Positions 11,901-25,300 of a stretch of DNA of 64,000 nt are shown here, piece after piece. The notes below the pieces were generated by a model. That model saw only the letters and a program-made list of their open reading frames with translations, made no database searches and had not been told where the DNA came from. The stretch spans positions 39,712,222 through 39,776,221 of the forward strand of contig JAKGHH010000002.1 in the NCBI GenBank assembly GCA_022828595.1, given 5' to 3'. The translations under genes and the position numbers were made by a program. Origin of the DNA: Nelumbo lutea. Taxonomy: Eukaryota > Streptophyta > Magnoliopsida > Proteales > Nelumbonaceae. How positions within the stretch are numbered: position 1 is the first letter of the stretch; every line of letters starts with the position of its first letter.

Positions 11901-14900
11901 AGATTAGAACTTGGAAGCTAGTGGCGTGGTTCCAGATTGCTGTTGAAGTTGGTGAAGCAGCAAAAGGCTCTTAAACCTTCTTGGTTGGATTTCACTTACA
12001 GACTTACAGTATGAATAATTGGTTAAATTTGAAATTAGACTTGACCCAACAAACCCTGATTAATTTTGTCAAACCAACTGAAGCTTCAATCTCTCAACCA
12101 TTGTTGCCACGTGCTAAGTAGCAACCATTAGTAGACAGGAATGGCAATTGGGCAGGTTGAGTTTGGGCTGAGCTCCAACCCATCCATCTAACCTGACAAT
12201 CCATTAAATGGTTAAAACTCAACTCAAAATCCGCCATAGCCCAACCCACTAAATGTTATCCATCACATTAATTGAGCGGTTCCTACACCGTTGTGAACTT
12301 GTGATGAAGTTTAGTAGCTCCCTTAGGTCTAAAGGTGACATAAATGCCACGTTATATTTTAGTCATCAAAGATCATGACAGATATCCAAACTCAAAGACC
12401 ATAACTATCCGGTCCGTGGACCTTTTTCTACAATAAAAAATTAGTGTTTATACATTTAGTTCCATTTATTTTGATTTGGATTGGGTACCCTTTACCCAAC
12501 TTAAATCTATCAACACCCCCATTTCCAACTCTCCAAAGAGACTAGTATTCTAAAACAAAAATGACTGCTACATGAAAAATCAATGGATTAAAATAAAACA
12601 AAATAAAAACAATTATCTTGTTAAACATCCCTAAAATGGGTGGGTTTGTTTGGGTTTAAATAGGAAGAGTAGTTTTTGGTGATGTTTGTCATCGATGATG
12701 ATTCTCCTTGTCGATTATTCAGAAATTTAGAATCAGTGATTTTTGAAAAATCATCAAAAATTATTGTTTGATATCATTTATGCCATGTAAGGTGCTTTTT
12801 GAGAAATCAACTTTGAATATGTTTGGTACTGATTTTCAAGAGCTGATTATTTTTATATTAGAGTTATCATTCAATGTCATGTTGGATGCCATGTCATCCT
12901 CAAAAAATCAGAATCAGTTAAAAATCAGGAAATCACGAGAAAAGGTGATCCCTGCAAAGGGCTGACTTCAATAATTGATTTTTGGCGGATTTCCCATAAA
13001 TCTACATAATTGGCCAATCAAACAAGAAAATAAAAGACACTGATTCTTCAAATTCTGATGTCATTTCGCTATGTTTATGGTGTTGTTTTAGTCTGTGTTT
13101 GGCATCAATGCCATCTCCACAGAAAATGGCACTACATCAGTGTCATCAGAAATCCAGTTTTTGGGAAAAAAACTTTGTTGTTTGATTAGCTGTTTTTTCT
13201 AAAAAAAATTAACAATATGCTGACATAGCATTGAAAAACACCTATGTGGCAACAACATCAATGCTACTAAATAGAAAACATGAGAGAAAAATGTTCTGAG
13301 AAAACAGCATGCTTATGCAGCACCGTTTTCTGAGAAAATGACTCTTAGGAAACAGTCATTGTGACAAAATATACTTATATTATTAAAAATAATAACAATA
13401 AAAATCAATATCTATGTTATATAGAGGAAAGAGGGAGGACGTGAGTCTTCTAACCTCTTGGGATGGAAATTTTCCCTATCCCTGCTGGGTACCTGCCTCC
13501 CCGACCCAATGGAGTCAGGGATAGGAATGAAGTCTCCGCTCCGACCTATTCAAAATATTATTTATATTTTAAAATTTTCTTTTATTTTAAATAAATTTAT
13601 TTTTCAAAGAAAAACTGTAATTAAAAAATTTTGGGAATTCAGTCCCCTTGAGGAGGAACTCGCCTCCATTGAAGATCAAGGATGTATGTCAACTTTTACC
13701 TTTGATGAGGATCGGGGTTGAGAATGGAGAATATGATCCCCGCCATGAACCCGGCCCATTTCCATTCCTATTCACCTCAATACTCATGAGGACCTCTCTC
13801 TCTTTATTCTTCACATTTGGTTTATTTATTTTTAAATTAAAACTACAAAAATTCATAATAGTAACTTTTCCTTGAGCAATGCTCATAAGGACCTCTTCCC
13901 AAGTCTCCAATCTGGACTATAAATTGGATAGGTTAGGTCAATCTGGATTATGAACCTTGGGATTGGACCCAGATTGAAATCAAAGCTCAAGTTTGCCAAC
14001 GCAATTGAACCTAATATAACTTAAAATGGGCTCAGCCGCTCAGGTAAATTTAGTCAAGTTTGGACTTGTTGTTCAAGTTAGAGTCCTCTCACTTATATTT
14101 TTCACTTTTTATCTTTTATTTTGGCTTTATAGTAAAATTGGATGCACTACAATTGTGAAATTAATTAGTTGACTTTTTATTTATTTTAATATAAATTTTT
14201 GTTATATATCATTATTTACTTCACTTCACATATATCATCATTACTTAAAAGTTAAAAACTATAAAAGAATCATCAAATTATATTTTTCCTAAACATCAAT
14301 GATCTTCAAATATCTTTTTAATTAATTGGTATGCAGATAGAATCTTTTTTTTTTCAAAGCCTCTTGCCAAATTTATATTTAACCCCACGTATCGCATGGG
14401 TTCAGTTATTAGTTAAGTGAATATATAAAGGTGCTATATATTAGTAAAGCAAAATCACCTTTTTTGCTTTATATAAGTTTCAACTTCCGTTTTCAAATAT
14501 CAAATTTAAATATACTAGCTAAAAACGCGTTTAAAGTTAGTTGTTTGGTTTTAAGGGTGCCATGGTATTTAAATTACCAGGACTTGTTTTATTTTAAGTG
14601 AGCAAAGAAAGAAAGATTAATTTTGTATTTCATGGTTTATCTGTGACTCCTTAATCCTTACAGCTAGATATATAAATTTTATTTTTTGTATTGAGAAGGT
14701 AAACACATTTCATCAGGAAGATCAAAGATATTCTTCCAAAATTTACTTCATCTACATTTTTTATGGATATAATCAATAATCTACTTGCAAATTCATAAAT
14801 GCTCCCCCCACCCCCCACCCCCCCCAAAAAAAAAATAAATAAATAAAATAAAAATAACTTGCAGTTATATTATGGCGTAGCAACTGACACATCTATATTC

Positions 14901-16123
14901 CATATTCCATTAAATAACACAAAAAAAAAAAGAATCAAGAAGACAAAATAATGAAGACTATGTAGAAAAAATTCAACCCTTTTTTTCATTTATTGCCAGG
15001 ATGAGTCAAATGACTAAAAAACAGAGAAAATTGGAATTGAGGCATTGGGCTTTTCATGCATAGAATAAGCATGACCACTTTAATTAGGTCTAAATGGTTG
15101 CATAGGAGGATAAAATAAAGCATCAATTTAGAACCTTCTCTTCACATTAATTATTCTTTGTCTTTATCTGTTTTAACTCATGCTTACTTGATCTATAGAA
15201 ACAAAAAACAAGGAAAAAACAAAATATTTTGATCAAATGTATATCATTACATTTTTCCTGTTTGTCTATGAGTGTTAGTTTTCATTTATCCATCAAAAAA
15301 TAGATCAAATAGTAATTAGGAAGGGGCCCACTTTAAGCTCAAACAAAGAAATTAAAGAAGCACAAAGCAGGCACGAAACTGAAAATTATTGATAAAGATA
15401 AAGAAATATTCCTTGGAGTAAGCTTACATGAATGAAATATCTAGAAATGAAGGACGTTAATTTTAGTTAATGCAAATTTAATATAAGGGTTAGCTTGAAT
15501 ACTTTCAATAAACTTTAGCACTTGACAATCATCTCTGTTTTGAAGATGCCAAAGTTCCTGTCAAACCAGCAGTAGTTGAACCTGTCATGATAAAGTTATT
15601 TTGTTTGGATCACGGGAAGAAATTATATCCAAACCAAACAAGCCAGATTTCTGTTTTTCAATGCATATCTACTACTGGGTGAAAACTTGCCATGTGGAAT
15701 ATTGAAAGCGATTGTCACCAGAAATAATGAGACAGAAGACCATTCTATGCAGCTCCTTTCAAACTGAATTTTATTTAATATGAGCATGCGTAAGACGGGG
15801 GGTATGGGAGAAAACTGGGTAACCTGATAGGATGAGGATAAGAATATAGCAAGTAGGCATGTGTAGTTGCAGTGGTAGGAGAGCTAAATGTATGCTGTTA
15901 ATGGTGGGGGAGAGAGAGAGAGATTCTTTTTGTTCTCTAAGCATATTCAAAGCTTCAATAATGGCTTTAAGGCAGGTACAAACTGGCTTTCATTTTATTC
16001 TTTTTGGGTAAGCATAATAGATGGAGAAACATTGCTAAAAATCTGTAGGATTTTTCCTTGGTAGAGTACTTGTTTACTGCAAACCAGAACAGTAGTAGCA
16101 TATATTAAGGGGCCAACCACTAA
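8953..16123. other. Intergenic DNA, no convincing gene
   Basis: No recognisable protein is present; the longest frames are short and unlike known proteins. Visible content: a hAT-like relic at about 12137-12530 (GGAATGGCAATTGGGC start, CAACACCCCCATTTCC end); sequence with the GTGTTTGGCATCAATGCC terminus at 13095 and a CAGCACCGTTTTCTGAGAAAATG block at about 13320, related to the element at 49390-49938; a GGGGATGG/CCCC-rich MITE-like stretch at about 13455-13780; C-rich, A-rich low complexity at 14800-14855; a GA run at 15909-15922. Confidence 0.5.
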
Positions 16124-16254
16124 TGCTATATATGTTTGGTTTGAAGGAAAAATAGGGAAAACAAAGGAAAGGAAGAGAAACTTTTACAAATCTTGTATTG
16201 GTTTCTTTGCATTTCCCTTCCTTTCCCTTCTCTTTCCTTCAAACCAAACATAGC
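16124..16254. mobile_element. MITE, GCTATGTTTGGTTTGAAGG family, copy 1
   Basis: The left end GCTATATATGTTTGGTTTGAAGGAAAA is mirrored at the right by TTTCCTTCAAACCAAACATAGC. The interior is purine-rich on one side and pyrimidine-rich on the other, so the whole 131 bp can fold back. A second copy lies 145 bp downstream. Both right ends are followed by (T/G)TAAGAG, so the true edge may be slightly further out. Confidence 0.6.
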
Positions 16255-16399
16255 TTAAGAGAGCAACAAATCTAACTATTACAAACTGAGTTTCTTGTAT
16301 GAAGTGTTTTGTACCATCATGATATCAGAAGTTTCAGATATAATATGGTTTCATTAGTTTATTAATTAGAATATTAAAGGGTGTAGATTAGACTTTAAA

Positions 16400-16496
16400 G
16401 CTATGTTTGGTTTGAAGGAAAAGGTAAGAAAATATTTACAAAACTTATATAAATTTCTTTTCCTTTCCCTACATTTTCCTTCAAACCAAACACAGC
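16400..16496. mobile_element. MITE, GCTATGTTTGGTTTGAAGG family, copy 2
   Basis: The termini GCTATGTTTGGTTTGAAGG and CCTTCAAACCAAACACAGC form an almost perfect 19-bp inverted repeat around a short AT-rich centre. It belongs to the same family as 16124-16254 but is shorter (97 bp). No clear target duplication was defined. Confidence 0.65.
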
Positions 16497-18689
16497 GTAA
16501 GAGTGCAAATTAAAATTAATTAGAAAAGTTAAGAGACAAGTTGATTTTATTGGACCATGCAGCAAGTTGAAGGTGGAGTAAGCTACGAAGAAACTTATCA
16601 CAAATCCAACTTCACTCCCTTTTGCCTTCTATTATCTTATTATTATTCTTATGCATGGTTGTTGCTTTTGTCCTTGTTAATGTATTATATTTTATAATAG
16701 ACATACGAGAACAAAGAAAGAGAGAAAGAGGTCACATGAGAAACAATAATCTATTTAGTGTTTGGCTCTCTAACTTTTTGATTCACCAAAGCAATAGCCG
16801 AAACGTGGCAATTTTGTGGAATCAGTACTGGAGACTTTTTTGCCATCTTATATCTATGGGTCTATCTGGACCTTTTTATATATAGCTGGAAATTTTCTAG
16901 CATCTTATCTTGATGGACCTTTTCTGGGTTTATCTCAACTTTACCAGAAAATCAAGTCATTCAAATCTGGCATGCAATTTTGGAGTTGTCTTGCATCCAT
17001 ATCTGAAGAACTTTTGTTTGGGAGAAGTCCTTTTAAGATTAGAGTGGGAACTTTTGGTTGAAAGAATAATGGTGGTCAAATCTCTATGAGGAGGTAAAGG
17101 AATTGGAGGATTTCCATAATCCTTGTGATGACACAAAAAGGAAGAAATTATATGATTAAATGAAGTATGGTCCATGCCAACCAAGAAACACTAATAGTGT
17201 TTGTGGGAAAGAAGACAGAAAAGGAAAAGAGAAAAAAAAACCAGAGAGACACTATTAGGTGTTGGTAGGTTTATATTAGCACTAAACACATGTAGGTGTA
17301 TGTATGGGGATGTATATGTTCAAATTGTGTCCTGAAGGAGGGAGACATTTGACTGGAGGCAAAGGTAAAGAAATGGGCCAAATGGCTCAAGATTTTAATC
17401 ATCATGTTGCTACATGCATGTGCTGAGCATATGCAAATACTTAAGCTAACTTTCCATTTTGCCACGTGGAGTTGATGGCTCTAAGCTTAATAGTAATAGG
17501 GGTGCAAGTTGGATTGGGTCAGTTCTGGTTGTGCTCAACCATAACCCAACCCAATTGAGTTGTTGATCCCCCAACCATAACTTTAAATTCAGGGCTCATA
17601 TTAGGTAAAGATTGGCCTGATTTCTCAACTTCTTTTTATCAAATATTCTTATTTCTTAGATTCATGGGTGGAAGTCAATTCAGTTTTAATGTTTATATAT
17701 ATAGGGATTTTTGGACTGCACTCCCTCTCAGAAATCTTTTTTGCAGCCCCTTTTTATCCTATTAGCCCCCCAATAAACCACTGCCCTTAAATTTAGCATC
17801 AACCTACAGTCAGGATTCGGTCTAGGATTTTCTACAGGTGAACTGAATCATAAAAACCCCTTATGTTATTATATAAAGGGACATAGTTATCATGCTTTAT
17901 TAAAAGTTCACCTTCAAATTTAAAATTGTTGATATACATGCATGTGTATACATATATAGATGGATAATGCTGAATAGGACAGTGAGATTGTTGAAGTAGG
18001 AAAACTTATGGTGTGAGATGAATATTGCAGCATGGCCGTGCTGTGTGCCAATGGTACACATGGGAGATGTGGCTACATTCAGGACAACTAAACAAGAATG
18101 GACGAGTATGCTCGATATGGCAGAACCTGTGCACAAGTAGGGGCAACTCACCATGGTAAAGCTAGGCTTATCAAGACAAGCACATGTGCAGTAATACACA
18201 TTGTCCTTTGACATAAGTGGCTATTTAATTATTTAATTTCTCTCTTTCCTGTGCTGTGTTAATCTCTGTAACCTATGTGAACTGAGTTGGATTGGCTGAG
18301 CTAAGGGTGGCCCTTGGCCACCAGAGAGTTCCAGCAACAATATTTAACTACTATCCAATTGTATTGGTTATTTCCCTTTTGCTTATTTTTGCATCAGATA
18401 ATTTTTAGACGATGATAATGATAGTAATAATATATTTCTAGTTTTCAATATTTTTTTTATTTTTGTGTACAAAATACTTATTTATCACATTTATTTATTT
18501 TTATGAAGAATATAAGATATTAGAGATGCGCCCAAATGATTTTGACAAAATTTATTCATTTTTTGTAACTTTTTATGTGTTTTATCTTTTTTTTTTAATT
18601 TTTATTGATCTAATTGACAGAATTTATTTGAAGAAAATGAAAAATGATAAAATTTATTAGTGAGAAAAAATAGATTAAACATAGATTTA
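16497..18689. other. Intergenic DNA, no convincing gene
   Basis: Only short unrecognised frames are present. A GGGGTGCAAGTTGGATTGGG motif at 17500 looks like a hAT-type terminus, and the stretch from 18390 on is very AT-rich. Confidence 0.45.
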
Positions 18690-19085
18690 ATGAGAGAGAG
18701 GGAATGTGAATTAATATCTTAAATATAACACTTAATAAGAGAAAATTGAATGAGATAAAAAGAAGTATTTCAAAATACATTTTTTTGCCCTCACAATTAG
18801 GGAGGGGCCAAATTAAAAGATAAAGGCATTTTAGTCAAGAATAGGATTTAATGAAAGATTATGGGAATTAATATCCTAAATATAAGAATTAATGAGAGGG
18901 AATTGAATAAGGTAACAATAGTAGCTCAAATTACATTTTTCCCTCTTAATTACGGAGGGGTCAAATCAAAAGATAAAGGCATTTTAGTCAAGAATAGGAT
19001 TCAATGAAAGATTATGAGAATTAATACCTTAAATATAAGACTACTTAATGAGAGAAAATTAAACAAAGTATTTTAGTCAAATAAA
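18690..19085. repeat. Tandem repeat, about 2.5 copies, 153-bp period
   Basis: The block AAAGGCATTTTAGTCAAGAA occurs at 18823 and 18976, exactly 153 bp apart. The block GAATTAATATC(T/C)TAAATATAA occurs near 18708, 18865 and 19018. The third unit is truncated near 19085. The same AATTAATACCTTAAAT and AATGAGAGAGAATTGGATG sequence reappears in the arms of the fold-back element at 19872-20449, so the array is probably transposon-derived. Confidence 0.75.
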
Positions 19086-19314
19086 AGTTCCACACTCACA
19101 TTGGTATTTTTAATAGTAATACAGATTAGCTTACATTTCAATTTGAAAACTGCTGAAGAGGTCTTACATTGAAAACATTGCAAGGGGTTTAAGAATAAGA
19201 GTACAGAGCTGAAAAACTTCCAAACCTTAGTGTCTGCAGTATGCAGATGATTCTTTGGTCATTCATTAGAGCTGTCCAAATGATGACATAAAAAACATAT
19301 ATGGTTGTTATTTT

Positions 19315-19423
19315 GGCTCAGTTTGGAAGGATTACAAATACAAAGATGTACACTGGAAAATCCTGTATTTTATATGTATTTCCACTGTACATATTTGTAT
19401 TTGTACTCTTTCCAAACTGAGCC
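19315..19423. mobile_element. MITE, GGCTCAGTTTGGAA family, single copy
   Basis: The termini GGCTCAGTTTGGAA and TTCCAAACTGAGCC form a perfect 14-bp inverted repeat, 109 bp overall. The interior includes TACAAATACAAA on the left and TTTGTATTTGTA on the right, extending the fold-back. Flanks are T-rich (TTT on both sides), so a 3-bp duplication is possible but not informative. Related tandem double copies lie at 25640-25846 and 33575-33757. Confidence 0.75.
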
Positions 19424-19871
19424 TTTGTGTCAAACTGTTCATGAGTGTAAATAATGTTTTGAAAACTGGTCCGCACATCAATCAATATAGCTGTTGGGTT
19501 CAAAATCTGATTGGTTCAACCGGGTGGTTTAACAGTATGATCACCAACATCTCTCACACCTATTGAATCAGAAAAGAGGTTCCTTTACTTGGTTAGTGCT
19601 GCAAACAAATTAAATTGGATTGGATATAAGCATATCCAAATTTGATTAGTTTATATTTGAATTTAAATCAGATCTTCTATCCATTGGATTTATGTCAAAT
19701 TTTCATATTGCAATCGTATATTGAATAGTATAAATAAATCTATATCTGTACTACTTTAAAAAGTATGAATAGCCTCAAGAATATTTCTGAAATTTTTTGA
19801 GGACAAAACTTACCTCTCTATATTTAAATTTATGGGAAATAAAAAATGATGGCAAATAGGGTAGTTGGTTA

Positions 19872-20449
19872 TTGATATTAAATGAGTTGAAAAGAGATAA
19901 TTTTAAGATATTCAATGCATCCAATTCTTTCTCATTAAATCCAATATTTAAGGTATTAATTTGCATTCACCTTCATTGAATCATATATTTAAAGCTTTTC
20001 TGTCTTTTTTTTTTCTCATCAATAAATTCTATAATTAAATCCATACATAATAAATTAATAATTTCAATAACATAAAAACTTATACTTTTAATATCTACTT
20101 GGAAAAAAATAGTTTATATATTTTTGAATTTTATTATTTAATTGTGGCAACATGGATTGGCCCATTTGACCAAAATGGTTTAATTTCTTACTGCCACCTA
20201 AATAAAAACACTATTTTTTTTCAGACAGATATTATTAAAAGTATAAGTTTTTGTGTTATTGAAATTATTAATTTATTATGTATGGATTTAATTAGAATTT
20301 AATGATGAGGAAAAACAAAAAAAAACTTTAAATATATGATTAAGTGAAGGTGAATGCAAATTAATACCTTAAATGTTGGATTTAATGAGAGAGAATTGGA
20401 TGCATTGAATATCTTAAAATTAATTCTTTTCAACTCATTTAATATCAAA
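19872..20449. mobile_element. Fold-back element with about 225-bp inverted arms
   Basis: Sequence from about 19872 (TTGATATTAAATGAGTTGAA) is repeated, inverted, up to about 20449. The arms remain similar over roughly 225 bp, including GATATTCAATGCATCCAATTC, TTAATTTGCATTCACCTTCA and CATACATAATAAATTAATAA. A spacer of about 125 bp separates them. No protein is encoded. The long-arm structure fits a fold-back or Mutator-type non-autonomous element. The flanks do not show an obvious 9-bp duplication. Confidence 0.75.
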
Positions 20450-21769
20450 TTACCTCTTCAAGCCTATCCTTCTTCCTTGACCGATTCAAAGAACTACTTG
20501 TATCATTCATTCTCATTGCCATTATCTTCTTACATCTTTGAGCTTTCTTAGTATTTATCTTCCTCCACCGATTCAGAGAATTGTGAAGCCACAAACATAG
20601 AAGTTGATTTGAATTCTCGACCAATTCAGAGAGATTGATTTGAAGCCATGAACTTGTGAATACCTCACTGATTTGAAGATTTGAAGCCAGAGAATTTGCG
20701 TTGAAGACAGAGAGTTCAATCAAATACATATTGTTTCATTCCCAGTACTCCATTCCTACTATTCCATTTGAATATTTGTCTAGTGATGCTTGTGTGAATC
20801 GAATACATGTTTGTGTTTATTTATTTGGTTAATTAAGGTAGTATAATCCACATTGTAATAGTAAATGTCTTAATCTTAATTTATGGTTTATTGTGTCATT
20901 TCCCCGTTTGTTCTTGGTAATTGATTCTAGGGTTTTCTCTATGATCTGGTAACTTTAGCATATTCATATAGATTAGGGTTATATATATATATATATATAT
21001 ATGCTCTTTCCACATAACTCTCAATACATGGAAAATGTTTATATATGCATTTCACTGGTCAACAGTCATCACCTAATTTCCATGTGGCAAGTTTTAATTT
21101 AAGAACTAACCTCAAAATATCCAAAAATGAAGAAGAGGTGATTTCTACACGTTTACATTCATATTTAAAATTCAACACTAGTGATACTAGTGAAAGTGGT
21201 GACACAGCCCTTATTTATCTTGTTCTATTCCATATCTGGTAAAAGGTAATCCTTGTAGTAAATATAAAAATAGATTTTAATATATTACTGTATTTACTTG
21301 GACCGAATTGCCATATATGTGGCATGGATCAGTGGTATTATAACTTTTACTCATAAAATTTGTGGCTTTCCATGTTGCAACTCCAAGGAGAACTTTGTGC
21401 TTGAGTTGGATCTTGAGCCCTTCACTGCATCTTTTCCCAAACCCACTCTGTCTAAGTACATTGGTCGTCAAACAACGAAGATCTCCATCGGAATTACAAT
21501 AAATGTCTGTGCTAAAATGAAACCTGAGGATAGAAAGGAAGACGCTACTGCATTGCAATAGTATTTGTCTTGAAAGGGAATCAAGCAAATATTCCAGAGT
21601 AAGAAAATTCTCCATGGGTTTCTAGTAGACAGTTGCATGAAAAACATCAGAAATCATTAAAGTGTATTTGAACAATTTGTTTTCGATATTATAATGATTA
21701 ATGCTTATATCAATAGATTGAGTTTTAAACTGCATCTTTTATTTAAATTTTCATATATAAAGCCTAAAT
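20450..21769. other. Intergenic DNA, no convincing gene
   Basis: Between 20560 and 20720 there are diverged repeats of GATT(T/C)(A/G)GA(G/A) with TGAAGCC. A (TA)n microsatellite lies at about 20981-21002. A 87-codon frame at 21298-21561 is not recognised and is mirrored by an antisense frame of similar length, so it is not called. Confidence 0.4.
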
Positions 21770-22165
21770 GGCGATCAGATATGATCTAAGCAAGTGGTTC
21801 AGACTGCCGCCTAAAGGAGCATGCTAATTTCTTGCAAAACTTGAGCTAGTGGTTCAAAACTGCCACTTAAAGGAGCAAAACATTTTTAGCAAAACCTACA
21901 CTCGCCGTCCTTGGTGTCTAAGCCATCTGTCTTGAATTAGGCCGTTAATGTTGACAGTTCAATGCTGGCAATGTAAACCACCGAAACAGATGTCAATTTC
22001 AAATCAAGCCGGTGGTCTGCTTTTACTTGTACCGGCAGTTTGTAATTTCAGTACTTGTAATATATTTCAAAAATATATTTCAGTACTTTATTATACTGAC
22101 AACGGTTTAAGACTGTCAGTATAATAAAGGATGGCCAGCCATTCTGGCAAACCATCGGTAGTGGC
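21770..22165. mobile_element. CACTA (EnSpm)-like terminal fragment
   Basis: The stretch contains repeated subterminal-type units: AAGTGGTTCAGACTGCCGCC and TAGTGGTTCAAAACTGCCAC, each followed by TAAAGGAGCA. It also holds CCGGCAGTTTG and ACCATCGGTAGTGG motifs. A perfect hairpin is present: CTTTATTATACTGACA (22086-22101) pairs with TGTCAGTATAATAAAG (22114-22129) around a 12-nt loop. Such clustered inverted subterminal units are typical of CACTA elements, but no CACTA terminus or transposase is seen. Confidence 0.4.
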
Positions 22166-25040
22166 TTAATTTAATGGTCCAAATTAGTATCTTCTTCACC
22201 TTTACCCGAGCACATTGAGTAGCATCTTGGGAGAGAGTTATGGGGTCTTGTATCTAAAGATTTAGACTATTTGATAAGTATCTTAGTCTATCATGATTTA
22301 CACTTTCATTTGATTCTTCCATCTTTTGTTATTTTAGACTTTCATGAGCTTTTTAGGGCATAGGTCTTTCTAACTTTTTGTCTTCCATTACGACCAAATT
22401 TTAATTTTCCAAAATTTAAAAAACTCCAAATACCACATAAAAAGACTAAATGCCTCCTTAACTACACTTCATCAGTTGTTATAAAACATCTCCTTAGAAA
22501 CTATCAAAATGAAACAATTAACCATAGTGGTTTTCATGCAACAAGAAGCACACTTTACCTTATTATATTTTACAGTACAACAAAACTATCGTAAAAGATA
22601 TGAATGGTGTGGTTTTTAGAAGGACAACATTTTATTTGTCTTGATCCATACAAACCATTCAAGAATTTGAGTCGCAAGCTAAAAGCAAATTCTTTTTACT
22701 TGGTAGTGATTTTCAAATTATGTTCTTATAGTCTTTTTTAATTTGCTTCTAACAAAAACAATTAATATGGCAGTAGAAGATAAATTTGTCATTTATAAAA
22801 TTTAGCAAATGTAGATATTCATATGGACATGAAAGAGATGCTACCATGATTATTCAAAATTTCAAGTTATATATATCAAGTACCTCTATAAAGAAACCAA
22901 TCCGTTTTTTAATGGACAAAGAAAAAAATCAGTTTTAGAAAAACATATTTGACCACCTTAAGATGCAAAATTTTCTAGTTTAAATGACATGGTTTTAAAC
23001 CATCCTATTGAATTGCACCATGGCTTTCCAAAAATCCAAAAAAAACTAAGTTCTATACAAGGAACTTCTAGATTAAATTCTCAAGAATCTCAACTACTTA
23101 ACAGGTGGGCCTAACACTCTTTTTCTGGCCTTGAATTTTAGTTGTCTAGTACTATACTTAAGCATTTTAAATAGAAACTTAAGAGGCCAACAGATCATGA
23201 AACCAATTTAATAAGTAATTTGTTACAAAAACTATGTTATGAAGAAGTCAATTTTTTGGGGGAGCCAATTAAAACTAAACCACTAGAGATTATATTTGTT
23301 AAGATAGGTCAGCTTCCATTGATGCAACTAAATCCAATTAAGATTTTATCACCACATAGGAGTAGTTCAGTCACAAGACAACCACAAACATTAATGACAA
23401 TTTTCATACCAATTATTATAATAATGCATATAATCAAATCAAAGGCCTCGTTACAATTTTTCCCTCACAATAAAAATGCAGCAAATTCACAAATAGTAGT
23501 ATTTTGGTCATATAAAGTCCAAAAACACGCAAGGTCTGTTTGTGTTTATTATAGTACTAAGTAAATGTAAATGTGCATTTTATGTTGTAATTTCCAATAA
23601 TGATGATAGGGATGACAATTTCCCCATCTCCCCAATTCCTGCATGACCCATCCCGAATGGGGTTAATTTTTCCTGGTGGGGATGGAGATGGAAAATTTTC
23701 ATCTCGGTTGGTGGGGATGTCAGATTATATGTATGTAGAAAAAAATAAATGCATTTATGATATTTTTATTAATCAAATTTAAAAAATAAGTGTAATAAAC
23801 AAGAATTATTTTTATTGATAATGAAAATTACATACATAATTTAGAACTGACCAAAAATGAAATCATTTTACTTTTGGCAAAGATCAATAGTTCAACTTTT
23901 TGTTCAAATATGCTAGCATTTAATGTCATAAATAAATACATATATAAATAATACAAATTAATAAAATATAAAAATGCATAATTTTTGCAAAAAAAAAAAA
24001 AACCTTCAGACAAATGTATAATATCATATAATTATCATAGTAAACAAGAAGTAAGTGTGATATATCAGAATCATTTTTACATAGAGAAATACAAAAAATA
24101 TATATATATAAAAAATGAACACATCTATAATTCTTTATTTACACTATTATTAAAAAATATGGATAAAATTATGGAACTTTCTTTGATAAATGAACAAAAA
24201 TAGATGCACTAAAAAAATAAAACATTACAAAAAGAAGAATCTAGACAAATAGGGCCTATAAATGATACTTAAAACTTTACAACTTGATCTGATTATGACA
24301 TATTTGGATGTGGTGTTTATGTAATCAGATTTGGGCGATCTGTATCCAATTAATAAAAAATAAAAAAAAACATATTTATAAAATTTTTTGAATACATTAT
24401 TACTATCATTATTATCATTTAGAATTGCCACATGTAAAACACGTATAAGTTTACTAGTTAGAGATAAATACAAACATGATGGTGGGAATGGAGATGATGT
24501 GGATGCATATCATAAACATGGCTAATCCACACACACACACGAAATAAAAAAAAAAAAAATCCCTTTATGATCACCTTTATCACTTTACTTTTGGATTGAG
24601 AGAGAGAGAGAGCCATGAAACAATTAAACTCATTAATGACGTATGCATCAAATCACCCAAAATTAACTTTGGGCGGGTTTGGGCTGATTATACTTGACAT
24701 TAAATCTCGCTGTCACCAAGGGTTGGGGTTATTATGGGTATGACGATGATCCAAGCTATCCTTTAGTTGTAGTCCTATGAATTGATAAATAAAAAATTCA
24801 GACCAGATATCTGAAAACGTAAGGTCATAGTTTTATTGATTAGCCGATCGGTTAGATCATAGGGGTGTGATAATGTTGGAAACTTGGAAAATACAATAAC
24901 AACATATCTATCGATAGTTTTTAACCTACAGTCATAAAATAATCGGGACCCAAAAAGCTCACAGGTCCACTATTACTGCTTGAAACTTGAAAGTTTATAT
25001 GTAACCTCCTTGCTATTTGGGCTGGAATTGATAATTTTCT
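22166..25040. other. Intergenic AT-rich DNA
   Basis: No recognised gene is present. GGGGATGGAGATGG-type sequence at about 23605-23715 and a related GGTGGGAATGGAGATG at 24480 may be the two ends of a decayed element. A partial copy of the SINE-like tail (AAATCTCGCTGTCACCAAGG) lies at 24702-24721. Low-complexity A-runs and (CA)n/(GA)n tracts occur at 23990, 24530 and 24600. Confidence 0.4.
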
Positions 25041-25300
25041 AAGGCCCCGTTTATTTAATTTTTTGGAAGTTATTTATCGGGGTAAATGCATTTTTCCTGT
25101 TAAATATATTTACCTTTTTATTTTTCTTGTAAATGAGATAAAGATCATTATCCATAAAAAATCATTATTAAAAAGAACAATTTTGTTTCTTTCAAGTTTT
25201 AGCAATTTTTCTTTTGTGCAAGAAAGTTACTTGGGAGAAGGATATCACACCTAACGAAAATGAATTTTTCATGAACTCCATAAAGAAAAATGAACCCTAA
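25041..25300 (+). mobile_element. Non-autonomous TIR element, family A copy 2 (decayed)
   Basis: It starts AAGGCCCCGTTTATTT and keeps the order of copy 1 at 8566: a GGGGTAAATGCATTT region, AAAGATCATTATCCAT, ATCATTATTAAAAAGAACAATTTTG, then TTTCAAGTTTTAGCAATTTTTC. Similarity is clear but eroded, and the right part is shortened. The right end is uncertain. Confidence 0.45.

Noticed and set aside
18690..19085. CRISPR-like or satellite array
   Set aside because: Two and a half long diverged units in a plant genome; no short identical repeats with unique spacers.
21298..21561. 87-codon frame [12 protein letters not shown]...
   Set aside because: No family recognised and an antisense frame of 112 codons covers the same stretch, so coding sense cannot be chosen.
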